Shown here piece after piece: positions 1 to 6,496 of a stretch of 7,128 bases of DNA. The notes under the pieces were generated by a model, which did not search any database, was not told where the DNA came from, and saw only the letters and a list, made by a program, of their open reading frames with translations. Origin of the DNA: Bacillota bacterium (GTDB lineage Bacteria > Bacillota > Clostridia > UBA1381); assembly GCA_021205715.1 (NCBI GenBank), contig JAJPXA010000101.1, positions 1-7,128 of the forward strand, given 5' to 3'. How positions within the stretch are numbered: the first letter of the stretch is position 1; every line of letters begins with the position of its first letter. The position numbers were made by a program, and so were the translations under genes.

Positions 1-22
1 CTATAGTGAAAATATATAGTGT

Positions 23-47
23 GGATTAGGGATTCAACCCCTAATCC
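23..47 (-). terminator. Candidate terminator hairpin after obg
   Basis: On the minus strand, GGATTAGGG (47-39) and CCCTAATCC (31-23) form a perfect 9-bp stem with a 7-nt loop, starting 7 nt after the obg stop codon. What follows is CACACTATATATTTTC, which is AT-rich but not a clean U-run, so termination efficiency is uncertain. The position at the end of the gene run supports the call. In the other direction the stem is followed by GAAATCC, so it is unlikely to serve a gene on the plus strand. Confidence 0.6.
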
Positions 48-54
48 GAAATCC

Positions 55-1332
55 TTAAAATACAAAGTCAAATTCAAGGTCGCCTATTCTCACGGTGTCG
101 TTTTCGCGGATGCCCATTTCAACAAGCTCCTCGATAACTCCGCGCTTTAAAAGCATACGCTGAAAATATTGAAGCGACTCGCGGTCGGAGAAATTTACGC
201 CGCCGCCGACAGCCTCAATCCACGGGCCCTCGATAACGTAAACCTCGTTTTCCCTGCGTATCGTGTAGCCTTTGCCGTCGTCCTCGAAGATGTCCTCCTC
301 GATATCCATTTCCGGTTCGAACACCGTCACCGGCGGGAGCTTTTGAAGCTCCTCATACACGCGCATCATAAGAGCGCGGACACCCTTGTTTGTCGCCGCG
401 GAAATCTCAAACACCTCATAACCTTTGGAGCGCGCATAACTCACAAACTCGCGGTACGCATCCTCGTCCTGTATTATATCCGTCTTGTTCGCCGCCACAA
501 TCTGCGGTCGCTCCTCAAGCGCCATATCGTACTCGGAAAGCTCGCGGTTTATTATCTCAAAATCCTCGATAGGATTTCTGCCCTCAATTCCCGACACATC
601 CACCACGTGAATTAAAATCCGCGTGCGCTCGATATGCCGCAAAAACTCGTGACCCAAGCCGACGCCCTCCGACGCGCCCTCGATTATACCGGGAATATCC
701 GCCAAAACAAAGCCGCGTCCGTCGCCCAAATCAACCACGCCCAAATTCGGCTCGAGCGTCGTAAAATGATAATCGGCGATTTTCGGCGACGCCTTTGTCG
801 TCATCGAAAGCAGCGTGGATTTTCCGACGTTCGGAAAACCGACCAAACCGACGTCCGCGAGCAGCTTAAGCTCCAATATTATCTCGCGCTCGTCGCCGGG
901 TAAACCGTTTTTCGCGAAATTCGGCGTCTGCCTTACAGCTGTCGCAAAATGCGAGTTACCCCAGCCGCCGCTGCCGCCCTTGGCGAGAATTATCTCCTTG
1001 TCGGGATCCGACAAATCGGCAATAACTCGGTTCGACTCCGCGTCCCTTATAACCGTTCCCTGCGGAACGTATAACACTATATCCTCGCCCGCCTTGCCTT
1101 TTTTATGCCGCCCCGCGCCGTCCTCGCCGCTTTTTGCCGCGTACTTTCTCTTATATTTAAAATCCATAAGGGTCGTCATACCCAAATCGACTTTAAACAC
1201 GATATTTCCGCCGTTACCGCCGTCGCCGCCGTCGGGGCCGCCCGCCGCGACATACTTTTCGCGCCGAAACGATATAGAGCCGTTGCCGCCGTTGCCGGCT
1301 TTTATAAAAATTTTTGCCTTATCTACGAACAT
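55..1332 (-). CDS. obg: Obg/CgtA essential ribosome-associated GTPase
   Basis: Obg is a slow-turnover GTPase that binds the 50S subunit, acts in its late assembly and is linked to the stringent response. The 425-residue protein has the three family domains. The glycine-rich Obg fold (1-158) contains KAGNGGNGSISFRREKYV and GGPDGGDGGNGGN. The G domain (about 159-335) has P-loop GFPNVGKS (165-172), switch-I FTTLEPNLG (190-198), DIPG (212-215), NKTD (282-285) and SAA (311-313). The C-terminal OCT domain (about 350-425) has YTIRRENEVYVIEGP and ends EFDFVF. Length is close to the 428 residues of B. subtilis Obg, and all nucleotide-binding residues are present. The start has a GGTGAT site and begins MFVDKAKIFI, the usual family start. 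It is the last gene of the unit and a hairpin follows its stop by 7 bp. It often follows rplU-rpmA in Firmicutes; here it follows a lipoprotein and trmFO. Confidence 0.98.
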   Translation of the reverse strand: MFVDKAKIFIKAGNGGNGSISFRREKYVAAGGPDGGDGGNGGNIVFKVDLGMTTLMDFKYKRKYAAKSGEDGAGRHKKGKAGEDIVLYVPQGTVIRDAESNRVIADLSDPDKEIILAKGGSGGWGNSHFATAVRQTPNFAKNGLPGDEREIILELKLLADVGLVGFPNVGKSTLLSMTTKASPKIADYHFTTLEPNLGVVDLGDGRGFVLADIPGIIEGASEGVGLGHEFLRHIERTRILIHVVDVSGIEGRNPIEDFEIINRELSEYDMALEERPQIVAANKTDIIQDEDAYREFVSYARSKGYEVFEISAATNKGVRALMMRVYEELQKLPPVTVFEPEMDIEEDIFEDDGKGYTIRRENEVYVIEGPWIEAVGGGVNFSDRESLQYFQRMLLKRGVIEELVEMGIRENDTVRIGDLEFDFVF

Positions 1333-1338
1333 AATTTT

Positions 1339-1344
1339 ATCACC
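1339..1344 (-). promoter_or_regulatory. Ribosome binding site of obg (GGTGAT type)
   Basis: GGTGAT on the minus strand lies 6 nt before the ATG at 1332-1330. It matches the 3' half of the full AGGAGGTGATC Shine-Dalgarno sequence rather than the usual GGAGG core. It lies in the 21-bp gap after the lipoprotein stop. Confidence 0.65.
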
Positions 1345-1353
1345 CGATTATTC

Positions 1354-1734
1354 TTAATCCTCGTCCGATTCCGAAGTCCTTTCAACGCTCAAAGCCTTCT
1401 CTATATCCGCTTTAAGCGTGTCCTCATCGCTGCACATAAACTCCATAGCCGATATATCGTTGTTCACATCAAGCATAATAAGCACCGGCGTTGTTCCGTC
1501 CACCGGGAAATTCTCCTTGTCCTCGGGAGTGTCGTCTATATTGTGTAGGTCAAAAACAACTTTTCTGCTGTACTTCTTTTCAAGACTTTCATATACTTCC
1601 ATTTCCTCCTCGTAATTCTCATCCGATTCCGATACGAAATACATAAATGTCGCTTTCTTGCCGCAGCCGCTCATAACGACAGCTGAGCACATCATTGTTA
1701 AAATAAGTCCGATTGATACAAGTTTCTTTTTCAT
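1354..1734 (-). CDS. Small acidic lipoprotein, possible thioredoxin-like fold without CXXC
   Basis: I do not recognise this 126-residue protein as a named family. Residues 1-23 form a lipoprotein signal peptide: MKKK, then a hydrophobic stretch (5-20), then MSGC, with Cys24 the expected lipidated residue. It should therefore be anchored on the outer face of the membrane. The mature part is strongly acidic (about 29 Asp/Glu in 103 residues) and ends SESDED. Its layout resembles thioredoxin. A strand ATFMYFV (28-34) is followed by a helix (about 38-55), then KVVFDLHNIDDTPE (58-71, compare thioredoxin's strand plus NID), then a TTP segment with possible cis-Pro83, a strand VLIMLDVNND (84-93) and a final helix (105-116). 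Where thioredoxin has WCGPC there is SESDENY, and the only other mature cysteine is Cys101, so dithiol redox chemistry is not expected. The ATG has a strong AAGGAAGG site. The stop is 21 bp before obg, which suggests co-transcription. The fold call is by eye only. Confidence 0.82.
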   Translation of the reverse strand: MKKKLVSIGLILTMMCSAVVMSGCGKKATFMYFVSESDENYEEEMEVYESLEKKYSRKVVFDLHNIDDTPEDKENFPVDGTTPVLIMLDVNNDISAMEFMCSDEDTLKADIEKALSVERTSESDED

Positions 1735-1738
1735 TTTT

Positions 1739-1746
1739 CCTTCCTT
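1739..1746 (-). promoter_or_regulatory. Strong ribosome binding site of the lipoprotein gene
   Basis: AAGGAAGG on the minus strand lies 4 nt before the ATG at 1734-1732. The inner AAGGA is 7 nt away, an ideal distance. It directly follows a small hairpin and supports the small gene as real. Confidence 0.8.
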
Positions 1747-1749
1747 TCC

Positions 1750-1764
1750 CCGCGTTTTACGCGG
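1750..1764 (-). repeat. Hairpin just upstream of the lipoprotein ribosome binding site
   Basis: On the minus strand, CCGCGT (1764-1759) and ACGCGG (1755-1750) form a perfect 6-bp stem with an AAA loop, ending 3 nt before the AAGGAAGG ribosome site. GGAAAGG rather than a U-run follows, so termination is unlikely. The placement suits mRNA processing, mRNA stability or an effect on translation, but that is inference. Confidence 0.55.
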
Positions 1765-1765
1765 C

Positions 1766-1786
1766 GGCGCGCATTATTGCCGCGCC
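1766..1786 (-). repeat. Hairpin spanning the trmFO stop codon
   Basis: On the minus strand, GGCGCG (1786-1781) pairs perfectly with CGCGCC (1771-1766) across a 9-nt loop holding the TAA stop. The stem is 6 bp and all G-C. No U-run follows, so it is not an intrinsic terminator. A second hairpin begins 1 nt later. Confidence 0.5.
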
Positions 1787-3081
1787 AATTGTTCCTTTAC
1801 GGTTTCAAGAGCGCGCAGGGCGATTTTATTATACCTGTCGCTCTTTTTTCTTATTCGCTCCGACAACCCCTCCACAATGCCGAAGTTCGCGTTCATCGGC
1901 TGGAGCCTATGTATAGAGGTGTCGGATATATAAAGCGGCAGCGCGCCTATAACGGTTTTCGACGACGGTTCCCACATCGTCTTCCCCTGTATAAGCCTTG
2001 CCGCGTTATAACCCGCGAGTATTCCTGAGGACGCGGATTCCACGTACCCCTCGACGCCGGTTATCTGACCGGCAAAAAATATCTTCGGATATTTTATCAT
2101 TTGATAATATCTGTTCAAAATCCGCGGCGAATTTATATACGTGTTTCGGTGCATTACGCCGTAACGCGCAAACTCCGCGTTTTCAAGTCCCGGTATCATA
2201 GAAAACACCCGCTTTTGCTCGCCCCATTTTAAATTCGTCTGAAAACCGACTAAATTATACAGCGTTCCCTCGCGGTTGTCCTGCCTTAGCTGCACGACCG
2301 CGTAAGCGTCGTCCTTACCCGTTTTCGGATTTACCAAGCCCACCGGCTTCAGAGGCCCGAATGTGAGCGTTTCAAATCCGCGCTTTGCCATTACCTCAAC
2401 CGGCATACATCCCTCAAAGACGGCGGCATTTTCAAAATCCTTCAATTGCGCCGTTTCCGCGTTTGTCAGAGCGTTGTAAAACGCGGTATACTCGTCCTTT
2501 GTCATAGGGCAGTTTATATAATCTGCGGTGCCTCTGTCATAGCGCGCCGCCTTAAACACGCGGCTCTTATCGATGCTCTCCTCCGTAACCACCGGCGCCG
2601 CCGCGTCGAAAAAGTACAGCTCGTCCGCATCCGTGAGCCGTGACACGGCTTTTGCGAGCGCGTCCGATGTAAGCGGCCCCGTGGCGATTATCGTATACTC
2701 GTCCGTGTCGATGTCCGCCGCTTCCTCGTTTACGACGGTGATAAGCGGATGCGACTTTATTTTCTTTGTTATATACTCCGAAAATACATCCCTGTCCACC
2801 GCGAGCGCGCCGCCCGCCGGAACGCGGCTTACATCCGCCGCCTCCATAATAATCGAGCCGAAAAGCCTCATTTCTTCTTTAAGAAGTCCGCAGGCGTTCT
2901 CTATCCGCTCCGCTTTAAGGGAATTTGAGCATACCAGCTCCGCGAAATTTTCATTTGAATGCGCGGGCGAAAACCGCGCGGGCTTCATTTCAACAAGCTC
3001 CGCCGCGATGCCGCTTTGCGCCGCCTGCCATGCCGCCTCGCAGCCGGCAAGGCCCGCGCCTATAATTTTAATCTTCTCCAT
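1774..3081 (-). CDS. trmFO: TrmFO, folate/FAD-dependent tRNA (uracil-54-C5)-methyltransferase
   Basis: TrmFO makes 5-methyluridine at position 54 in the tRNA T-loop. The methyl carbon comes from methylenetetrahydrofolate, reduced through FAD with NAD(P)H, rather than from S-adenosylmethionine. The product is 435 residues, the same as the Bacillus enzyme. It begins with an FAD dinucleotide fold, KIIGAGLAGCEAAWQ (5-19). AHSNENFAELVCSNSLKAE (40-58) holds Cys51, and FEGCMPVEVMAKRG (222-235) holds Cys225. These correspond to the two conserved cysteines of the family, the first of which carries the reactive nucleophile in studied enzymes. GFQTNLKWGEQKRVF (279-293), RNTYINSPRIL (312-322) and the second FAD segment FAGQITGVEGYVESASSG (336-353) are also intact. 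The ATG at 3081 is chosen for its AAGGA site and its family-length N-terminus. It overlaps the end of topA by 14 bp (ATGGAGAAGATTAA), which implies coupled translation. Confidence 0.97.
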   Translation of the reverse strand: MEKIKIIGAGLAGCEAAWQAAQSGIAAELVEMKPARFSPAHSNENFAELVCSNSLKAERIENACGLLKEEMRLFGSIIMEAADVSRVPAGGALAVDRDVFSEYITKKIKSHPLITVVNEEAADIDTDEYTIIATGPLTSDALAKAVSRLTDADELYFFDAAAPVVTEESIDKSRVFKAARYDRGTADYINCPMTKDEYTAFYNALTNAETAQLKDFENAAVFEGCMPVEVMAKRGFETLTFGPLKPVGLVNPKTGKDDAYAVVQLRQDNREGTLYNLVGFQTNLKWGEQKRVFSMIPGLENAEFARYGVMHRNTYINSPRILNRYYQMIKYPKIFFAGQITGVEGYVESASSGILAGYNAARLIQGKTMWEPSSKTVIGALPLYISDTSIHRLQPMNANFGIVEGLSERIRKKSDRYNKIALRALETVKEQLARQ

Positions 3082-5218
3082 CTTCGTCCTTATCAGCTTT
3101 CCGCGTATATGTGCAGTCCTCATTTGCGCATACAACCGTCGGATTTTTTCCGTTTTTCTTCATCAGCACGCCGCCGCATACGGGGCATTTCTCCTTGAGC
3201 GGTCTGTACCACATAATATAATCGCATTTGGGCGAATTTTCGCAGCCGTAATAGGTCTTGCCGCGCTTTGAGGTCTTAATCAAAATCTCACCGCCGCATT
3301 TCGGACACTCCACGCCCGTGCCGCGGCGTATGGTTTTTGTGTTTCGGCACTCGGGGAATCCCGGGCACGCGAGGAATTTTCCGTATTTGCTTATTTTGTA
3401 AACCATTTTGCGGCCGCATTTATCGCAGATAACATCCGATTCCTCGTCCTTTATTTTGATTTTTTCGATATTTGTTTTCGCCTGCTCCAAGGTTTCCTCA
3501 AACGGGGCGTAAAATTCGCGTATTACGCTCTTCCATTCGCGTTCGCCCTCCTCGATTTCATCAAGCTCGTTTTCCATATTTGCCGTAAAATCGGTATCGA
3601 CTATATCCTTGAAATTCTTTTTCATTATGTCCGTGGTTATCGTGCCAAGCTCCGTCGGGATAAGCTGACGCTTATTGCGCGCTACATAGCCTCTCGACAC
3701 GATAGTTGAAATCGTCGGCGCGTAGGTCGACGGTCTGCCTATTCCCTTTTCCTCAAGCTCTTGAATAAGCGTCGCGTCGCTGTAACGCGCGGGCGGCTGC
3801 GTGAAATGCTGCTTCGCGTCGGTATCCTTGAGCGTCAGCGGCATATTATCCTCAAGCTTCGGCAGCGCCTTGCTTTTTTCCTCTTTAGTTTCGCTGCTTT
3901 CCACATACACCGCCATATATCCCTTAAAGCTCACAGCCGAGCTGCTCGCTCTTAAAATATTATCGTCCGCCGCCGCCGATACCTGAACCGTGTCATAAAC
4001 CGCCGGTGTCATCTGCGACGCCGCGAAGCGCTCCCAAATGAGTCGGTACAGCTTATATTGGTCATCCGTGAGCTTATCCCTAATATCCGCCGGCACGATG
4101 TTTATCGACGTCGGACGTATCGCCTCGTGCGCGTCCTGAGCGCTTTTCTTGGTTTTATACTGCTTTGCCCTTACATATTCGGCGCCGTAATGCTCCGCGA
4201 GATACTCAACAGCCTCTTTTTGCGCGTCGTCCGCTATTCTCAGCGAGTCGGTTCTCATATATGTAATAAGACCGACCGTTCCGAGCGAGCCGCCGAGATT
4301 AATACCCTCGTAAAGAGTTTGAGCAATCTGCATCGTTCTCGCCGCCTGATAGCCGTATCGTCTTGACGCATCCTGCTGCATTGTGCTTGTCGTAAACGGC
4401 GGCTTGGGGTTGCGCTGCTTCTGCGCCGTTTTAACGGACGCGACCGATATGCTTTTCGCGCTTTTAAGCTCGCTTACAATCCGCTGCGCCTCATCCGCGC
4501 TTCCCAACTCAGCCTCCGACACCTTGCCGTCCTTGATTTTTCCGAAATATCTCGCGGAAAACGCGCGGTTTTTAACCGCAAGCTCCGCGTCAATCGTCCA
4601 ATATTCCTTCGGAGTGAAATTCACTATTTCATCCTCGCGCTCGCAAATCATTCTTGTCGCGACCGACTGAACACGCCCCGCGCTCAAGCCGCGCTTTACC
4701 TTTTCCCATAATATGGGACTTATGGAATATCCTACAATTCTATCAAGTACGCGCCGCGCCTGCTGTGCGTCCACGAGATTCATATCTATCTCGCGCGGCT
4801 TTTTAATCGCCTCTTTTACCGCGGTTTTTGTTACCTCGTTAAACGTTACTCTGCACTCGGACGCGGGATCGATATTAAGCGCCTGCGCCAAATGCCAGCT
4901 TATCGCCTCTCCCTCTCTATCCGGGTCGGTCGCGAGATATACCTTGTTCGACTTTTTCGCCTCGCTTTTAAGTGATGCCAAAAGCTCGCCCTTGCCGCGA
5001 ATTGTGATATATTTAGGCTCAAAATCGTTTTCTATATCTATTGCCATCGAGCTTTTCGGCAAGTCTATTACGTGTCCCATAGACGCGGTAACGTTATAGT
5101 TGCTGCCGAGATATTTTTTTATAGTAGCCGCCTTTGCCGGCGACTCCACTATAAGCAAGTTCTTTTTTGTCGGTTTTTTCTTGCTTGCCGTTTTCTTTTT
5201 TTCAGATTCCTTTGCCAT
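3068..5218 (-). CDS. topA: DNA topoisomerase I (type IA), three C-terminal zinc ribbons
   Basis: This enzyme relaxes negatively supercoiled DNA by cutting one strand and holding the 5' end through a tyrosine. Numbering from the ATG at 5218, the 716-residue protein starts with a lysine-rich tail (about 2-19). The Toprim domain follows, with LLIVESPAKA (21-30, catalytic Glu25) and TDPDREGEA (97-105, Asp98 and Asp100). The core carries GLSAGRVQSVA (177-187), MQQDASRRYGY (280-290), and the active-site segment GLITYMRTDS (316-325) with Tyr320, close to Tyr319 of E. coli TopA. HEAIRPTSI and EEKGIGRPSTYAPTI are also present. Three four-cysteine zinc ribbons end the protein: Cys598/601/618/624, Cys638/641/659/665 and Cys678/681/697/702. 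All metal and catalytic residues are intact, and the tail is acidic. There are no gyrase-like ATPase or reverse-gyrase helicase parts. The gene follows dprA by 41 bp and its last 14 bp overlap trmFO. Confidence 0.97.
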   Translation of the reverse strand: MAKESEKKKTASKKKPTKKNLLIVESPAKAATIKKYLGSNYNVTASMGHVIDLPKSSMAIDIENDFEPKYITIRGKGELLASLKSEAKKSNKVYLATDPDREGEAISWHLAQALNIDPASECRVTFNEVTKTAVKEAIKKPREIDMNLVDAQQARRVLDRIVGYSISPILWEKVKRGLSAGRVQSVATRMICEREDEIVNFTPKEYWTIDAELAVKNRAFSARYFGKIKDGKVSEAELGSADEAQRIVSELKSAKSISVASVKTAQKQRNPKPPFTTSTMQQDASRRYGYQAARTMQIAQTLYEGINLGGSLGTVGLITYMRTDSLRIADDAQKEAVEYLAEHYGAEYVRAKQYKTKKSAQDAHEAIRPTSINIVPADIRDKLTDDQYKLYRLIWERFAASQMTPAVYDTVQVSAAADDNILRASSSAVSFKGYMAVYVESSETKEEKSKALPKLEDNMPLTLKDTDAKQHFTQPPARYSDATLIQELEEKGIGRPSTYAPTISTIVSRGYVARNKRQLIPTELGTITTDIMKKNFKDIVDTDFTANMENELDEIEEGEREWKSVIREFYAPFEETLEQAKTNIEKIKIKDEESDVICDKCGRKMVYKISKYGKFLACPGFPECRNTKTIRRGTGVECPKCGGEILIKTSKRGKTYYGCENSPKCDYIMWYRPLKEKCPVCGGVLMKKNGKNPTVVCANEDCTYTRKADKDEDGED
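3087..3091 (-). promoter_or_regulatory. Ribosome binding site that sets the trmFO start, inside topA
   Basis: AAGGA on the minus strand lies 5 nt before the ATG at 3081-3079, within the last codons of topA. The open frame extends upstream to 3135, but the extra 18 residues lie wholly inside topA and do not belong to the TrmFO family, which starts just before the FAD-binding motif. Confidence 0.85.
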
Positions 5219-5223
5219 ATTGT

Positions 5224-5228
5224 CCTCC
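5224..5228 (-). promoter_or_regulatory. Ribosome binding site that sets the topA start
   Basis: GGAGG on the minus strand is 5 nt before the ATG at 5218-5216. An in-frame ATG four codons upstream (5230-5228) would place this GGAGG inside the coding sequence, and that ATG has only a weak GAG about 10 nt away. The downstream ATG is therefore the probable start. Confidence 0.85.
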
Positions 5229-5259
5229 ATTTGAAACTATCTCGTTAAATTTAATCCGA

Positions 5260-6462
5260 TTAAAGAGTGTTAATTTTATAAAATCCTCCGGGCAGCTTTT
5301 TTACAACTCCCTTAACTTCCAATAACGTAAGCCGTGTGTTAAGCGTCCCGACAGCCGTGTCAAGCTCCGAGGCAAGCTCGTCAATCTGCATATCCTTAAG
5401 CGCGAGTTTTTCCGCGATTTCCCTTTCGCCGTCCGAAAGTCCCGAAAAATCAAAATCCGAATCGTCTTTAACTGCGGAGCTTCCCGCATCAGCGTGCTCA
5501 GCGAAGTCTGCCGGCTCGGAAATATCTTCCAAATCCGAGTTTGGCGCTTCGCTTAACAGTTCATTTTCAGTATCGTTATCAAGCTTAACCTCAACCCGCT
5601 CCATATACGGATATTCCTCGATTATATCCGAGCAGCTCATAACAAGCTTCGCGCCCTGCTGAATAATGCGGTTCGCGCCGGAATTTTCATCAAGTATGCC
5701 TCGCGGGACGGCGAAAACATCTCTGCCGTTTTCCGATGCAATCTTCGCCGTTATAAGCGAGCCGCTCCCCTTGGGCGCGTCCGTTACGAGAACGCCGTTT
5801 GAAAGACCCGCTATTATTCGGTTCCTTTCGGGAAAATGATTGGCTATGGGCGGACTTCCCGGAGCATACTCCGTTATAACCATACCGTTGTTTGCGATAT
5901 CCTGCATAACCCCGCCGTTTTCGCTCGGATAAACGATGTCAATTCCGCATCCCAAAACCGCGATGGTTTTCGCGCCGGTCTTCAGCGCGTTCTTCGCGGC
6001 GATTGTGTCCACGCCGCGCGCCATACCGCTTACCACAACCGCCCCGCTTTTGGCAAGGTCGCGCGACAGGCGGCTTGTGACAATCCGCCCGTAATCCGTC
6101 ACTCTTCTCGTGCCGACAACGGCGATTGTTAAAATATCGTCGACATTTATAAAATCACCCCTGCAATACAAAATATACGGAGGATTTGCGATATTTTTCA
6201 ATTTGTTCGGATAGCGCTCATCGTCAAAGGTTATGATATACGCTCCCGCCTTATGCGTTTCCTCGATAATTTTTTTCGCGGCTGTAAGGCTCTTATCCTT
6301 GAGCTCTCCAAACTCGCGGCTTCCGATATTCGGAACATTTAAAAAGGCTTTCTCCGCGTATATTTCCTCAACCGTATTGAATTTTTCAAGCAAAGACGTT
6401 ATTTTATTAGCTTTCATCGTCTTTTTTGAGGTAAGCCATACCCAATATAACTCATTATCCAT
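5260..6462 (-). CDS. dprA: DprA/Smf DNA-processing protein, RecA loader on single-stranded DNA
   Basis: DprA (Smf in Bacillus) is a cytoplasmic protein that binds incoming single-stranded DNA during natural transformation and loads RecA onto it. It is widely conserved even where competence is unknown. The 400-residue product has an N-terminal helical SAM/HhH-like region (about 15-65). A DprA-type Rossmann fold follows at about 75-275, showing DERYPNKLKNIANPP (81-95), AVVGTRR (114-120), SGMARGVD (145-152), GCGIDIVYP (171-179), FPERNRIIAGLS (210-221) and GSGSLITA (232-239). Residues about 285-340 form an acidic, low-complexity linker. A winged-helix (DML1-like) domain at about 341-398 ends in GGFYKI. 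The ATG at 6462 is chosen over an upstream TTG because of its AAAGGA ribosome site. It is the first gene of the promoter-led unit and is followed after 41 bp by topA. No competence-pilus or comEA/comEC genes are visible, so an active role in transformation is only family inference. Confidence 0.95.
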   Translation of the reverse strand: MDNELYWVWLTSKKTMKANKITSLLEKFNTVEEIYAEKAFLNVPNIGSREFGELKDKSLTAAKKIIEETHKAGAYIITFDDERYPNKLKNIANPPYILYCRGDFINVDDILTIAVVGTRRVTDYGRIVTSRLSRDLAKSGAVVVSGMARGVDTIAAKNALKTGAKTIAVLGCGIDIVYPSENGGVMQDIANNGMVITEYAPGSPPIANHFPERNRIIAGLSNGVLVTDAPKGSGSLITAKIASENGRDVFAVPRGILDENSGANRIIQQGAKLVMSCSDIIEEYPYMERVEVKLDNDTENELLSEAPNSDLEDISEPADFAEHADAGSSAVKDDSDFDFSGLSDGEREIAEKLALKDMQIDELASELDTAVGTLNTRLTLLEVKGVVKKLPGGFYKINTL

Positions 6463-6469
6463 AACTTTA

Positions 6470-6475
6470 TCCTTT
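6470..6475 (-). promoter_or_regulatory. Ribosome binding site that sets the dprA start
   Basis: AAAGGA on the minus strand lies 7 nt before ATG at 6462-6460. The longest open frame begins at a TTG at 6480-6478, but the AAAGGA falls inside that extension and nothing like a Shine-Dalgarno precedes the TTG. The ATG is therefore preferred. Confidence 0.8.
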
Positions 6476-6496
6476 AACAACCCGAATTAATATAAG

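Larger units (their letters stand above)
23..6490 (-). other. Predicted transcription unit dprA-topA-trmFO-lipoprotein-obg
   Basis: The five genes are co-directional with gaps of 41, -14, 39 and 21 bp. A consensus promoter lies in front of dprA, a hairpin lies after obg, and no hairpin with a U-tract lies between genes. One polycistronic message is the simplest reading. Internal promoters cannot be excluded, and the hairpin pair at 1750-1786 could separate expression of the last two genes from the first three. Confidence 0.5.

Noticed and set aside
23..47. tRNA T-arm resemblance (GGGGTTGAATCCC on the minus strand)
   Set aside because: The loop lacks a base compared with TTCGAAT, and no acceptor, D or anticodon arms are possible because the upstream sequence is the end of obg.
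1200..1300. GCC/CCG-rich triplet-like repeats
   Set aside because: They are codons for the conserved glycine-rich loops of the Obg domain (GGPDGGDGGNGGN and GNGGNGS), not a separate repeat element.
815..1357. 180-codon plus-strand frame rich in Pro and Ser
   Set aside because: It is the antisense of the Gly-rich Obg fold; GGN and GAC codons read backwards give the Pro-rich sequence.
1333..1400. TTGAAA as a -35 box for a separate obg promoter
   Set aside because: No TATAAT-like sequence lies 16-18 bp downstream; the next AT-rich stretch is too far.
2573..3271. 232-codon open frame on the plus strand
   Set aside because: It lies opposite trmFO and the end of topA, both of which have full family motifs. 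It has no ribosome site and a Ser/Ala-rich composition typical of antisense shadows.
5219..5320. Possible second promoter before topA (TATAAA near the end of dprA)
   Set aside because: The only -35-like match (TTGTAA) is about 20 bp away, which is too far, and no other good pair is present.
5301..5489. 62-codon minus-strand frame inside dprA
   Set aside because: It is a basic, Arg-rich out-of-frame reading of the dprA winged-helix region, without its own start signals.
5336..5662. 108-codon Ser-rich plus-strand frame
   Set aside because: It mirrors the acidic linker and winged helix of dprA and has no ribosome site. The Ser run comes from reversed Glu/Asp/Ala codons.
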